Numbered from the stretch's first letter, positions 1-9,126 are shown. The stretch is DNA of 64,000 nt from Bacteroides intestinalis (GCF_003464595.1 NZ_QRZF01000018.1:62001-126000); one strand, 5' to 3'. A program made the numbers and translations. Notes: generated by a model from the letters alone, not told the origin.

Positions 1-67
1 AAGTAGCAAGTAGTTAGTAGATAATATCGAATAGAAGATAGTAACAGATTAAGATAAATAGAAGAGT
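1..67. other. A-rich leader before alaS
   Basis: The window opens in a purine-rich stretch built of loosely repeated 7-bp words (AAGTAGC, AAGTAGT, TAGTAGA and diverged versions). No TAnnTTTG promoter box is visible in these bases, so the alaS promoter probably lies before the window. The A/G-rich GAAGAGT just before the ATG at 68 may help ribosome binding. Confidence 0.3.
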
Positions 68-2686
68 ATGTTGACTGCAAATGAAATCCGGAACTCATTC
101 AAGAGTTTCTTCGAGAGCAAAGGCCACCAGATAGTGCCCTCGGCTCCGATGGTAATTAAAGATGACCCGACACTGATGTTTACTAATGCGGGGATGAATC
201 AGTTTAAAGATATTATTTTGGGCAACCACCCTGCGAAATATAAAAGAGTCGCGGACTCGCAGAAATGTCTGCGCGTTAGCGGAAAACATAATGACCTGGA
301 AGAAGTAGGACACGACACGTACCACCACACCATGTTCGAGATGTTGGGTAACTGGTCGTTCGGTGACTATTTTAAGAAAGAGGCTATCGACTGGGCATGG
401 GAATATCTGGTAGATGTTCTGAAGATAGATCCGAAGAACCTTTATGCCACCGTATTCGAAGGCAGCCCTGAAGAAGGATTGGAACGTGACAATGAAGCTG
501 CTTCCTTTTGGGAACAGCACCTTCCGAAAGATCATATCCTCAACGGTAACAAGCATGATAACTTCTGGGAGATGGGCGATACAGGTCCGTGTGGTCCGTG
601 TTCCGAGATACATATAGACTCACGTTCGGAAGAAGAGAAAGCCAAAGTTCCAGGTAGCCAATTGGTGAACAAGGATCATCCGCAGGTTATTGAAATCTGG
701 AATCTTGTATTCATGCAATTCAACCGTAAAGCTGATGGAAGCCTTGAAGGACTTCCCGCCAAAGTGATCGATACAGGTATGGGCTTTGAACGCTTGGTAC
801 GCACACTGCAGGGCAAGACTTCAAACTATGATACGGACGTATTCCAGCCGATATTGAAAGCCATCGCTCACATGGCAGACACCACCTATGGCAAAGACAA
901 CCAACAGGACATCGCCATGCGTGTGATTGCCGACCACATTCGTACAATCGCTTTCTCTATTACAGACGGTCAGTTGCCTTCGAATGCAAAGGCAGGTTAT
1001 GTAATCCGCCGTATCCTGCGTCGTGCAGTTCGTTACGGTTATACATTCCTGGGACAGAGACAGGCATTCATGTATAAATTGCTCCCGGTTCTGATTGAGA
1101 ATATGGGTGGAGCTTATCCTGAACTGGAAGCACAAAAAGAACTGATCAGCAAGGTTATTAAAGAAGAAGAAGACTCCTTCCTCCGCACACTGGAAACCGG
1201 TATCCGCTTGCTGGATAAGACGATGACTGACGCCAAAGCTGCCGGAAAGACAGAAATCAGTGGTAAGGATGCCTTTACCTTATATGATACTTTCGGTTTC
1301 CCACTCGACCTGACGGAACTGATTCTCCGTGAAAACGGTATGACTGCCGACATCAAGGAGTTCGACGCCGAGATGCAACAGCAGAAGCAACGTGCCCGCA
1401 ATGCCGCTGCCATAGAAACCGGTGACTGGATTACACTGAAAGAAGGAACTACTGAATTTGTAGGTTACGACTATACGGAATATGAAACAAGTATCCTTCG
1501 TTACCGCCAAGTAAAACAGAAAAACCAGACATTGTATCAGATTGTACTGGACTATACCCCGTTCTATGCCGAAAGTGGTGGCCAGGTAGGTGATACAGGT
1601 GTATTGGTCAGCGAATTCGAAACGATTGAGGTAGTTGACACAAAGAAGGAAAATAACCTTCCGATACATATCACCAAGAAATTGCCCGCACATCCGGAAG
1701 CTCCGATGATGGCTTGCATAGATACCGACAAACGTGCTGCCTGTGCAGCCAATCACTCGGCTACCCACTTGCTGGACTCCGCACTCCGCGAAGTACTGGG
1801 CGAGCATGTAGAGCAAAAGGGTTCTTTGGTAACCCCCGACTCACTACGTTTCGACTTCTCTCACTTCCAGAAAGTGACGGACGAAGAAATCCGCCAGGTA
1901 GAACATCTGGTGAATGCTAAAATCCGTGCCAACATACCTTTAAAGGAATATCGCAATATTCCTATTGAAGATGCCAAAGAATTGGGTGCTATCGCCTTGT
2001 TCGGTGAAAAGTACGGCGACCATGTGCGTGTGATTCAGTTCGGTTCATCCGTTGAGTTCTGTGGGGGTATACACGTTGCCGCTACCGGAAACATCGGTAT
2101 GATAAAGATCGTATCTGAAAGTTCCGTTGCTGCCGGCGTACGCCGTATCGAAGCTTACACCGGTGCACGCGTAGAGGAATTGATGGACACCATCGAAGAT
2201 ACTCTGAAAGATCTGAAAGCACTCTTCAACAATGCACCCGACTTGGCCGGAACCATCCGCAAATACATTGAAGAGAATGCCGGATTGAAGAAGCAGATGG
2301 AAGACTTCATGAGGGAGAAAGAGGCACAGATAAAGGAAAGATTGCTGAAAAACATGCAGGAAATCCACGGCATAAAGGTAATTAAGATTTGTGCTCCGAT
2401 ACCTGCAGAAAGCATTAAGAATATTGCATTCCAACTGCGTGGCGAGATTACAGAAAACCTGTGTTTCGTTGCCGGAACGATCAATGAAGGAAAACCGATG
2501 CTGACGGTAATGTTGAGCGACAACCTCGTAGCCGGCGGATTGAAAGCCGGAAACCTGGTGAAAGAAGCTGCCAAACTGATTCAAGGCGGTGGCGGCGGCC
2601 AACCTCACTTTGCAACAGCAGGTGGAAAGAACATTGACGGACTGAATGCAGCAATAGAAAAGGTACTGGAACTGGCCGGAATTTAA
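68..2686 (+). CDS. alaS: Alanyl-tRNA synthetase
   Basis: Charges tRNA-Ala with alanine in the cytosol and edits mischarged tRNA. The 872 residues match the usual bacterial length and show the full domain order. The class II catalytic core carries [11 protein letters not shown] near residue 38. The editing domain has the zinc-site motifs HSATH (H563 and H567) and CGGIH (about 665-669). The C-terminal DHHA1/C-Ala domain has a glycine run, [14 protein letters not shown], near 838. The ATG at 68 is the natural start because the conserved N-terminal motif [16 protein letters not shown] follows directly. The gene stands alone on the plus strand, and a stem-loop follows its stop. No residue that I checked is missing. 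Confidence 0.98.
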   Translation: MLTANEIRNSFKSFFESKGHQIVPSAPMVIKDDPTLMFTNAGMNQFKDIILGNHPAKYKRVADSQKCLRVSGKHNDLEEVGHDTYHHTMFEMLGNWSFGDYFKKEAIDWAWEYLVDVLKIDPKNLYATVFEGSPEEGLERDNEAASFWEQHLPKDHILNGNKHDNFWEMGDTGPCGPCSEIHIDSRSEEEKAKVPGSQLVNKDHPQVIEIWNLVFMQFNRKADGSLEGLPAKVIDTGMGFERLVRTLQGKTSNYDTDVFQPILKAIAHMADTTYGKDNQQDIAMRVIADHIRTIAFSITDGQLPSNAKAGYVIRRILRRAVRYGYTFLGQRQAFMYKLLPVLIENMGGAYPELEAQKELISKVIKEEEDSFLRTLETGIRLLDKTMTDAKAAGKTEISGKDAFTLYDTFGFPLDLTELILRENGMTADIKEFDAEMQQQKQRARNAAAIETGDWITLKEGTTEFVGYDYTEYETSILRYRQVKQKNQTLYQIVLDYTPFYAESGGQVGDTGVLVSEFETIEVVDTKKENNLPIHITKKLPAHPEAPMMACIDTDKRAACAANHSATHLLDSALREVLGEHVEQKGSLVTPDSLRFDFSHFQKVTDEEIRQVEHLVNAKIRANIPLKEYRNIPIEDAKELGAIALFGEKYGDHVRVIQFGSSVEFCGGIHVAATGNIGMIKIVSESSVAAGVRRIEAYTGARVEELMDTIEDTLKDLKALFNNAPDLAGTIRKYIEENAGLKKQMEDFMREKEAQIKERLLKNMQEIHGIKVIKICAPIPAESIKNIAFQLRGEITENLCFVAGTINEGKPMLTVMLSDNLVAGGLKAGNLVKEAAKLIQGGGGGQPHFATAGGKNIDGLNAAIEKVLELAGI

Positions 2687-2703
2687 TAATTGACTTGTGA
2701 AGG

Positions 2704-2725
2704 CAGGCGGATTATTATTCGCCTG
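2704..2725 (+). terminator. Stem-loop after alaS
   Basis: CAGGCG pairs with CGCCTG across an AT-rich 10-nt loop, 17 bp after the alaS stop. No run of T follows, so this is a weak terminator at best and may only protect the 3' end. Confidence 0.4.
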
Positions 2726-2750
2726 TGCAAGTAAATAACTGGCAAAAGAC

Positions 2751-2781
2751 TTGACTTTGACATCCAGATGTCGTATCTTTG
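2751..2781 (+). promoter_or_regulatory. Sigma-ABfr-type promoter
   Basis: TTG at 2751-2753, a 20-bp spacer and TATCTTTG at 2774-2781 match the Bacteroides promoter pattern. No protein gene follows on this strand. A strong terminator lies about 40-65 bp downstream, so the promoter appears to drive a short RNA. Confidence 0.6.
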
Positions 2782-2787
2782 TCAATG

Positions 2788-2855
2788 TAATCCTGATTTA
2801 GTTTCGGGAAGATATATAGTAGAGAGGAGAAGCGAATGTTTCTCCTCTTTTTTTG
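2788..2855 (+). ncRNA. Candidate small RNA, about 67 nt
   Basis: This stretch is bounded by a sigma-ABfr-type promoter (2751-2781) and an intrinsic terminator. The terminator has a 9-bp stem pairing 2823-2831 with 2840-2848 and a run of seven T from 2848. The transcript would start about 6-8 bp after the -7 box. No open reading frame of useful length lies inside. It sits between alaS and a convergent lipoprotein gene, so it is not a leader of either. The family is not recognised; the call rests only on the promoter and terminator. Confidence 0.5.
2823..2854 (+). terminator. Strong intrinsic terminator of the small RNA
   Basis: AGAGGAGAA pairs with TTCTCCTCT around an 8-nt loop and is followed by seven T. 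This is a textbook rho-independent terminator reading on the plus strand. Confidence 0.8.
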
Positions 2856-2906
2856 TATCTATAAAAGTGAAATGAGTTAAGATAGTATGTTTTACAGGAT
2901 AACATA

Positions 2907-3016
2907 CCATGTAATGAAGTAAAACAAACGATGTAATCACCCCAAACAAACCATCTGTTTGGGTAAAACACATCATCCGTTTAAGGGTAACACACCATCT
3001 GTTTGCAGAAAATAGA
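2907..3016. repeat. Array A: five tandem units, exact 22-bp period
   Basis: Units begin at 2907, 2929, 2951, 2973 and 2995 with CCATGTAATG, CGATGTAATC, CCATCTGTTT, TCATCCGTTT and CCATCTGTTT. The spacer half is rich in AAACA/GGGTAA. A possible degenerate sixth unit begins at 2885 (GTATGTTTTA). One copy contains an 8-bp inverted repeat, CCCAAACA (2941-2948) and TGTTTGGG (2956-2963). The array lies in the 413-bp gene-free gap between alaS and the convergent lipoprotein gene. The units are contiguous, with no unique spacers, so this is not a CRISPR. Confidence 0.8.
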
Positions 3017-3018
3017 AA

Positions 3019-3040
3019 CGGGAAAGCCGAAGCCCTCCCG
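3019..3040 (-). terminator. Terminator of the minus-strand lipoprotein gene
   Basis: Read on the minus strand, CGGGAGGGC-TTCG-GCTTTCCCG forms a 9-bp stem (two G-U pairs) closed by a TTCG tetraloop and followed by TTTCTATTTT. It lies about 60 bp past the stop of the gene at 3100-3927. Confidence 0.65.
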
Positions 3041-3099
3041 TCCCGTTAAACAAACATAAATTCTCTCTTGACAAAAAAGGTTAGATTAGTATATCTTTT

Positions 3100-3927
3100 T
3101 CAATTATTCACCACTCCCTCATATGGCTTCAAGCGTTCCACATGATAAACTTTACATCCCGCCGGGACTTCTACCGGACAGATCTCGGTAACATTTTCCC
3201 AAAAGTCCATATATTCCATTACAGACGTTCTGGTCAGATCAGGACCATTGAAAGTATAAAGATGCTTTTCGCCATTATACTCAAATAGCAGACCTAAGCG
3301 TTCCTTTTCATCTTCAACAACCGGAACTCTTTCATATCGTCCTATAAAAGGAGCAATAGCAGAATCATCCGGACGAACACGCAAGGTTCCTTTTTCCAAC
3401 ATTTCAGATTCATTGTCCGGTATCATCTCATAACGTCCTCCCACCTTTACGGTAAAAAAGTCAGTGAATGCATCCGCTATATTCTTCTGTTGTTCTTCTG
3501 TAGCTCCGGGAACCACGATACCATCCTTCACTTTATACCAAACCAATTTCAGGCATTCATCTACCTTCACTCTCAGTAAAGCTGAAGAACCACTACCATC
3601 TCTTACCGTAATTCCCGTCTCACCTTCGGCTTTAGGAATAATCTGTATACGTTGGTACCCACTTTCACTTTTTACAAAAGCAGCAGTTACTATCGCATCG
3701 TCACCGTTCACTATGGAATAGTTACCGTCTCCACCATCCACACCAACAATAATACCTTCCGGTTTATTCAAATAGAGATTCGCGGAACTAATCAGATTAG
3801 AACAAGTCCCAATCTGGTAAATAGGCGCCTCTCCCGTAAAAAACACCATATCACGATAATCATCCTCGCATGCAGTACCTACAAACAAGAGTGAAATCAA
3901 CATTAAAATAGAATAGATGTGTCTCAT
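3100..3927 (-). CDS. Unknown lipoprotein
   Basis: The first 20 residues form a lipoprotein signal ending in FVGTAC, with the acylated cysteine at position 20, so the mature protein should be anchored in a membrane on the outer side of the inner membrane. The rest, about 255 residues, is rich in beta-prone and acidic stretches and has no catalytic motif that I recognise. The N-terminal half (residues 25-120) resembles short immunoglobulin-like repeats seen in Bacteroides surface lipoproteins; this is only an impression. It stands alone between convergent alaS and the RecD-like gene, with its own terminator. The ATG gives a complete signal peptide. Function unknown. Confidence 0.8.
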   Translation of the reverse strand: MRHIYSILMLISLLFVGTACEDDYRDMVFFTGEAPIYQIGTCSNLISSANLYLNKPEGIIVGVDGGDGNYSIVNGDDAIVTAAFVKSESGYQRIQIIPKAEGETGITVRDGSGSSALLRVKVDECLKLVWYKVKDGIVVPGATEEQQKNIADAFTDFFTVKVGGRYEMIPDNESEMLEKGTLRVRPDDSAIAPFIGRYERVPVVEDEKERLGLLFEYNGEKHLYTFNGPDLTRTSVMEYMDFWENVTEICPVEVPAGCKVYHVERLKPYEGVVNN

Positions 3928-3962
3928 TGTTTTAGCTTTTATATCGGATTCGTATAATGAAA

Positions 3963-3988
3963 ATGCAGTAAATAGTTAATTACTGCAT
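3963..3988 (-). terminator. Stem-loop terminator after the RecD-like gene
   Basis: ATGCAGTAA pairs with TTTACTGCAT across an AT-rich loop and is followed on the minus strand by TTTTC. It lies about 30 bp past the stop of the helicase gene and just upstream of the lipoprotein gene. It could also act as an operator for the latter. Confidence 0.45.
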
Positions 3989-4019
3989 GAGAACAGATAT
4001 TTTTTTTAGCTTCAGCGAT

Positions 4020-5438
4020 TTATAGTATTTGTTCTTTCGGATAATTCACCAGATACAAAGTACCTGTAGCACGGGTAAAAGCCGTATATAGCCAGCGGAA
4101 ATAATCCGGTGCCAGATACTCATCCGTCATATACCCCTGATCGAGAAATACATTCTTCCATTGCCCGCCCTGCGCTTTGTGGCAAGTAACGGCATAAGCA
4201 TACTTCACTTGTAAGGCATTATAATGCGGGTCTGCCTTCATCTTTTTCATCCGTTCACGTTTCATGGAAATATCGGCGTAATCTTCGAGTACTGCATAGA
4301 AAAGCCGGTCATTGTCTGCCTTTGGCAAAGCTGGCGCATCAGTATGCAAGGTATCCAGCAACAGATTAACTTCCAGTTCAAAGTCCCCGTAATCAGGAAA
4401 AGCGAGCAAAACCTCCGCAAAACGGAAACCATATAACTCACGTGTACGGCGTAGGCGGCGAAGAACAGCTATTTCACCATTGGCAATGAAATCCATTTCT
4501 TTACTTTTTTCCGTCCAGTAGTAATTATTCTTTGCTACCATCAGCAAGTCACCTGTATTCAATTCATCCTCCCGCCAAAGGATTTGCGCACGTATACCAT
4601 TATTGTAGATATTCGCCCGCTTATTGGAACGGCATACGACAATGGTCTCATCCATCCCGTCACGGTCGTAACAAGTACTCAGCGTATCTATCAGTTCGTC
4701 ACCCGGAACTACTTTTATATCAGCAAATCCCGACACCTTTATCTTTGGTAAACTTTCACAGGCATCTTCGGCTATAAGTTGGCGCAACTGGGTAGCATTC
4801 CACAAAATACCGGAGTCCTGCACCTGACGTACTACCTGCGTCAAATCTACCTCTATCACTTCCAGTCCATATCCTTTCAGAGCTTCAGCAAATAAGGCAG
4901 GGCTCTGCTCCTCACCCACCGGAGGAAGCTGTGCTGTATCGCCCATCAACACCAGGCGGCATCCTGTACCGGAGTAAACAAACTGTATCAGATCGTCCAG
5001 CAAACGTCCTGTACCGAACACAGCACCGGATAAGCCCTCGTTCGAAATCATCGAAGCCTCATCCACTATATATAAGGTATGTGTAGTCAAATTATCATTC
5101 ACCGAGAAGTTACTCACCTCGTTGGAGAAAGATTGCTGACGGTAAATCTTTTTGTGAATAGTAAACGCCGGATGCCCCGCATAAGCAGAAAAGACTTTCG
5201 CCGCCCGCCCTGTAGGAGCCAGCAAAATTGACTTCTGTTGCAACTTATCCAATGTCCGTACCAATGCTCCAACCAGCGAAGTTTTTCCCGTACCAGCGTA
5301 TCCGCGCAGTACAAAAACCGCATCGTTACGGGGAGATAGCAAGAAGGTAGCCAATGATTTTAGTACTATTTCTTGCTCAAAAGTTGGTTCATAAGGAAAA
5401 TTTTCCTTAATTTGCGTTTCTAAATAGTTATTTATCAT
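4020..5438 (-). CDS. RecD-like ATP-dependent DNA helicase
   Basis: A superfamily 1 helicase of 472 residues. Walker A is GYAGTGKTS (46-54), Walker B is VDEA (125-128), and motif III is GDTAQLPPVGE near 165-175. The C-terminal UvrD-like half carries AVTCHKAQGGQW and YTAFTRATG. This is the layout of RecD/TraA-type helicases, but the protein is shorter than RecD2 (usually 700 or more) and lacks its long N-terminal region. No RecB or RecC gene is nearby, so it is probably a free-standing helicase in DNA repair rather than an exonuclease V subunit. It is transcribed alone and diverges from the three-gene run starting at 5534. Confidence 0.88.
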   Translation of the reverse strand: MINNYLETQIKENFPYEPTFEQEIVLKSLATFLLSPRNDAVFVLRGYAGTGKTSLVGALVRTLDKLQQKSILLAPTGRAAKVFSAYAGHPAFTIHKKIYRQQSFSNEVSNFSVNDNLTTHTLYIVDEASMISNEGLSGAVFGTGRLLDDLIQFVYSGTGCRLVLMGDTAQLPPVGEEQSPALFAEALKGYGLEVIEVDLTQVVRQVQDSGILWNATQLRQLIAEDACESLPKIKVSGFADIKVVPGDELIDTLSTCYDRDGMDETIVVCRSNKRANIYNNGIRAQILWREDELNTGDLLMVAKNNYYWTEKSKEMDFIANGEIAVLRRLRRTRELYGFRFAEVLLAFPDYGDFELEVNLLLDTLHTDAPALPKADNDRLFYAVLEDYADISMKRERMKKMKADPHYNALQVKYAYAVTCHKAQGGQWKNVFLDQGYMTDEYLAPDYFRWLYTAFTRATGTLYLVNYPKEQIL

Positions 5439-5490
5439 TTTTGTAATAGAAAAAAGTTACAGGAACTATCGCCATTAGAATTATTTATTT

Positions 5491-5498
5491 TATTTTTG
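5491..5498 (+). promoter_or_regulatory. -7 box for the 5534-7561 run
   Basis: TATTTTTG fits TAnnTTTG and lies 35 bp before the ATG at 5534. I see no clear -33 box. Confidence 0.5.
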
Positions 5499-5533
5499 CG
5501 GTACGAATATAACAACTAAAAAACATATTTATC

Positions 5534-6220
5534 ATGAAAACAGTATTTAATGTCATTTTAGGCTTGTGTGCAGTGGTACTGATCTACATCTGCTATACCA
5601 GCATTATGGGTCCTATTAATTTCGAAAAGGCAAGAAAGCACAGAGAGAAGGCAGTTATTGCCCGTTTAATGGACATCCGTAAAGCACAGCAGGAGTACCG
5701 TAACTTGAATCACCAACAGTACACAGCAAGTTTCGACACTTTGATCAACTTTGTTAAAAACCAGAAGTTGCCTTTCATCTACAAAGAAGGTGAATTGAAT
5801 GATAAGCAGTTGGAAGACGGTATGACAGAAAAGAAAGCTATTGCTATTATCAACAAAGCAAAGAAAACAGGAAAATACGATGAAGTAAAGAAGGCAGGTC
5901 TTGAAAACTTCAAACGTGATACTTTGTGGGTTGCCGTACTGGATACAGTATTCCCTAAAGGTTTCAATGCTGACTCTATGAGATATGTTCCTTACGGTGG
6001 TGGTGCACAGTTCGAAATGGCTATCAGAAATGATACTGCTAAATCAGGTGCTCCTTTCTGTCTGCTCGAAGTTAAGACTCCGTACGAAACTTACCTGAAC
6101 GGTCTGGACAAGCAAGAAATTGCTAACATGAAAGACGTACAAACCAAATTGGGTAAATATTGCGGTCTGATGATCGGTAGCTTGGAAACAGCTAACAATA
6201 ACGCAGGTAACTGGGAATAA
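5534..6220 (+). CDS. Unknown membrane-anchored protein
   Basis: Residues 5-25 form one hydrophobic helix at the N-terminus. A basic, helical stretch follows (about 33-60, with KARKHREKAVIARLMDIRKAQQEYR), then a mixed domain to residue 228. The arrangement of a short hydrophobic helix followed directly by an amphipathic helix recalls pseudopilin-like or prepilin-like proteins, but no prepilin peptidase site is visible, so this is only a comparison. The C-terminal part is rich in Asn, Thr and Lys. It is the first gene of a run with a DUF3822 gene and rsmD (gap 19 bp). Function unknown. Confidence 0.8.
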   Translation: MKTVFNVILGLCAVVLIYICYTSIMGPINFEKARKHREKAVIARLMDIRKAQQEYRNLNHQQYTASFDTLINFVKNQKLPFIYKEGELNDKQLEDGMTEKKAIAIINKAKKTGKYDEVKKAGLENFKRDTLWVAVLDTVFPKGFNADSMRYVPYGGGAQFEMAIRNDTAKSGAPFCLLEVKTPYETYLNGLDKQEIANMKDVQTKLGKYCGLMIGSLETANNNAGNWE

Positions 6221-6239
6221 TTCCTATCCTCAACTCTGT

Positions 6240-7019
6240 ATGATAGAAACGATTGACTTTAGTAAATCGGAACAATATACGTTATCCATCCGCCTCAGTG
6301 CGGATGGATTTTCTTTTTCTGTATTCAACCCTCTCAATGAAGGTGAACTCTTTTTCCTTGACCGTAAAGTCGAAGAATCACTCTCCCTCACAGCCAACCT
6401 GAAACAGACTTTCCGCGAAGTAGAATGGTTAAAACATCCTTACCGCCGGGTAAATATACTCATGGCAGGTAAACGCTTTACCCTTGTACCGTTGGAGTTT
6501 TTCGAGGACGAGCAAACGGAAATGCTCTTTTACCATAACCATCCTAAACGGGAAAATGAAGTTATACAATACAACATTCTGCGGAAGAATAATACCGTAG
6601 TACTGTTCAGCATGGACAAAAGTGCCCGTTCGTTTCTTTGCGAACAATATCCTGATGTGAGGTTTTATTCACAAGCAAGTTCATTCATTGAACACTTCTC
6701 CAGTAAAAGCCGCTTGGGAAACAGTAGGAAAATGTATGTGCACCTGCGGAAAGATGCTGCCGAACTATATTGCTACGACCGCAATCACCTGCTCCTTGCC
6801 AACTCTTTTGAGTGCAAACAGACAGCAGACCGTATCTATTACCTATTATATATATGGAAACAGCTTGGTTTCGAACAAGAACGCGACGAACTACATCTTA
6901 CCGGTGAGTTGTCCGACAAAGAAACTTTGCTCAGTGAACTACGAAAATTCATCCGGCAGGTATTCGTAATGAACCCTGCCACTAACCTCGACCTACAAGC
7001 CATAACCCTATGCGAGTAA
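6240..7019 (+). CDS. DUF3822 family protein
   Basis: A 259-residue soluble protein that I assign to the DUF3822 family by its overall pattern: an N-terminal SIRLSADGFSFSVFNP segment, a central FYHNHPKRENEVIQYNI segment, and a C-terminal region with LHLTGELSDKETLLSELRKF. In Bacteroidetes this family usually precedes rsmD, as here, where the two genes overlap by 10 bp (7010-7019). Such overlap suggests coupled translation. The fold is thought to resemble actin-like ATPases, but I see no confirmed nucleotide-binding motif. Role unknown, perhaps linked to ribosome assembly through its partner. Confidence 0.8.
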   Translation: MIETIDFSKSEQYTLSIRLSADGFSFSVFNPLNEGELFFLDRKVEESLSLTANLKQTFREVEWLKHPYRRVNILMAGKRFTLVPLEFFEDEQTEMLFYHNHPKRENEVIQYNILRKNNTVVLFSMDKSARSFLCEQYPDVRFYSQASSFIEHFSSKSRLGNSRKMYVHLRKDAAELYCYDRNHLLLANSFECKQTADRIYYLLYIWKQLGFEQERDELHLTGELSDKETLLSELRKFIRQVFVMNPATNLDLQAITLCE

Positions 7020-7561
7020 TCAGCGGAATATATAAAAGAAGAAGATTTGACGTACCTCGTACCTTCAAGGCGCGTCCCACAACAGACTTTGCCAAAGAGA
7101 ATCTGTTTAATGTACTTGCCAACTATCTGGATTTTGAAGATGGTGTATCTGCCCTCGACCTCTTTGCAGGCACAGGCAGCATCAGTATAGAACTGGTATC
7201 ACGCGGTTGCGATCGTGTAATCAGCGTTGAAAAAGACCGGGATCATCACGCTTTCATTTGCAAAATCATGCAGGAAGTGAAGGATGATACTTGTATCCCC
7301 ATCCGTGGCGATGTATTCAAGTTCATCAAAGGGGGACGCGAACAGTTCGATTTCATTTTTGCCGATCCTCCGTATGAATTACAAGGGCTGGAAACCCTTC
7401 CTAATCTTATCTTTGAAAATAACCTGCTGAAAGAAGGAGGCCTGTTTGTACTGGAACACGGCAAGAAAGACAACTTTGAGAATCATCCGAACTTTGTAGA
7501 ACGGCGGGTATATGGAAGTGTAAACTTCTCATTCTTCAAACAGCAAGCTTCAGATTTATAA
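7010..7561 (+). CDS. rsmD: 16S rRNA (guanine966-N2)-methyltransferase RsmD
   Basis: Methylates N2 of G966 (E. coli numbering) in 16S rRNA during 30S assembly, using S-adenosylmethionine. The 183 residues have the family's features: an N-terminal RVISGIYKRRRFDVP segment, the target-recognition stretch RPTTDFAKENLFNVL, the SAM-binding motif ALDLFAGTGSISIE (about 47-60), and the catalytic DPPY in FADPPYE near 119. It overlaps the preceding DUF3822 gene by 10 bp and ends tail-to-tail with cls, the two overlapping by 6 bp (7556-7561). Confidence 0.95.
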   Translation: MRVISGIYKRRRFDVPRTFKARPTTDFAKENLFNVLANYLDFEDGVSALDLFAGTGSISIELVSRGCDRVISVEKDRDHHAFICKIMQEVKDDTCIPIRGDVFKFIKGGREQFDFIFADPPYELQGLETLPNLIFENNLLKEGGLFVLEHGKKDNFENHPNFVERRVYGSVNFSFFKQQASDL

Positions 7562-8995
7562 CAGTGGTGCCATCAAGCGCACCACGCTCTCGGCAGCTTT
7601 CCGCCACCAGGGACGCTTCACCCAGTTTTTAAGGAAGACTTGTACGCAGTCGCGCTGATCCTGAAGGAAAATCTCCCGCATTTGCAATGCCGTTTCCGTA
7701 TCATAGATAAAGGCATTCACCTCGAAATTATGCTCAAAGCTACGGAAGTCCACATTGGTAGAGCCAACAGTGGAAAGCTCATCATCCGATACCATCAGCT
7801 TGGAATGCAAGAAGCCTTTCTTGTAGAAATAGACTTTTACACCTGCCTGCAATACATCCGCCAGATACGAACAGGAACCTAAATGCGTCAGACGGTTATC
7901 CGCACGCAGAGGCAACATCAGACGCACATCCACTCCTGCCAATGCTGCAGTTTGCATAGCGGCCAGAATCTGTTCCGTAGGCAGAAAATAAGGAGTCTGT
8001 ATATAGAAGTATTTCTTTGCACCGGAAATTGCCATACTCAATCCTTGCATAATCTCTTTCCAGGGGCCGATGGGGTCGCTCGTTACAATCTGCACCAAAG
8101 AAGTACCGACCGCTTCCATCTTCGGAAAGTAACGGGAAGCACTGATCAAAGTACGGTCAACAAAATACCAGTCGAGCAGAAAAGCAGTCTGCAGACCATG
8201 CACCGCTTTACCTTCCAGTAAAAGATGGGTATCGCGCCAGATGCCCCATGAGAAACCACGCATATATCGTTCTGCCAGATTCATTCCACCTACAAATCCC
8301 ACACGCCCGTCAATCACCACAATCTTACGGTGATTACGGTAGTTCACCTTACTGGTGAACAGCGGAAAACGTACTTTCAGGAAACTACGCACTTCAATGC
8401 CTGCCGAGAGCATCTCATCATAGAACCGATTGGGCACATGCCAACACCCTACATCGTCATAGATAAGACGCACTTCAACGCCTGCCCGCGCTTTCTCCAC
8501 CAATACATCGCGTACCATACGCCCGATAGCATCGTCTTCAAAGATATAAAATTCAATATGAATATGTTGCCGCGCATTCTGCAGCTCCTTCAACAAGGAT
8601 TGCAGCATGGAGCCGCCATTGGTATAGATTTCGATACGGTTACCGTCGAAAGGGAATGCCTGGGTCGTGTTGCGGAACAGGGAAATAAGCCGACTGTAAG
8701 CCATCGGCAAAGTAGTGGCATCCTGCGCCAGATATTCCACCATCGGTTTATTCAGCAGACGATTATAAATCTTCTGCCCTATGATGCGCTCCCGCCTGCG
8801 GCTTCGTCCAAAAAAGAAATAGAAGACTAACCCCACAACAGGCAGGAACATCAATACCAGTATCCATGCAAGCGTCTTCACCGGATTACGATTGTCGAGG
8901 ATAATGACAACAATTGTTCCGATGATAGCGCCAAAGTAAATAATATCAAAGGCGACGGTAGCTACTTGGTTGAGTATATAGTTCCAGTCAATCAC
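7556..8995 (-). CDS. cls: Cardiolipin synthase, phospholipase D type
   Basis: Joins phosphatidylglycerol molecules into cardiolipin in the inner membrane. Two hydrophobic helices (about 11-32 and 41-61) anchor the N-terminus and are followed by the basic GRSRRRER stretch. The two phospholipase D motifs are intact: H222-x-K224-x4-D229 and H397-x-K399-x4-D404. Length 479 is typical. The only start that keeps both helices is GTG at 8993-8995, right behind a -7 box (9001-9008), so the mRNA may have almost no leader. It ends tail-to-tail with rsmD. Confidence 0.95.
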   Translation of the reverse strand: MIDWNYILNQVATVAFDIIYFGAIIGTIVVIILDNRNPVKTLAWILVLMFLPVVGLVFYFFFGRSRRRERIIGQKIYNRLLNKPMVEYLAQDATTLPMAYSRLISLFRNTTQAFPFDGNRIEIYTNGGSMLQSLLKELQNARQHIHIEFYIFEDDAIGRMVRDVLVEKARAGVEVRLIYDDVGCWHVPNRFYDEMLSAGIEVRSFLKVRFPLFTSKVNYRNHRKIVVIDGRVGFVGGMNLAERYMRGFSWGIWRDTHLLLEGKAVHGLQTAFLLDWYFVDRTLISASRYFPKMEAVGTSLVQIVTSDPIGPWKEIMQGLSMAISGAKKYFYIQTPYFLPTEQILAAMQTAALAGVDVRLMLPLRADNRLTHLGSCSYLADVLQAGVKVYFYKKGFLHSKLMVSDDELSTVGSTNVDFRSFEHNFEVNAFIYDTETALQMREIFLQDQRDCVQVFLKNWVKRPWWRKAAESVVRLMAPLL

Positions 8996-9000
8996 AAAAG

Positions 9001-9008
9001 CAAATATA
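9001..9008 (-). promoter_or_regulatory. -7 box for cls
   Basis: On the minus strand the box reads TATATTTG and ends only 5 bp before the GTG start of cls. Transcription would begin close to or at the start codon. Confidence 0.55.
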
Positions 9009-9056
9009 GAGAAAATAAAAGAATTCCTGTTTATTTAAAAGGAAAATCAAAAAAAG

Positions 9057-9097
9057 TCCCCTTCCATTTCTTCAACAGAGTAGCAAATGGAAGGGGA
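9057..9097 (-). terminator. Terminator of the beta-barrel protein gene
   Basis: TCCCCTTCCATTT pairs perfectly with AAATGGAAGGGGA (13 bp). On the minus strand this is followed by CTTTTTTTG. It lies 30 bp past the stop of the gene at 9127-12045. Confidence 0.85.
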
Positions 9098-9126
9098 AAC
9101 TTATAACAAAAACTGGTTAGGAAACT

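Noticed and set aside
2045..2785. 246-codon minus-strand ORF inside alaS
   Set aside because: Antisense shadow of alaS; no start region or family pattern.
2907..3016. CRISPR array
   Set aside because: The 22-bp units touch each other with no unique spacers, the units are degenerate, and no cas gene is in the window. The same holds for the other arrays.
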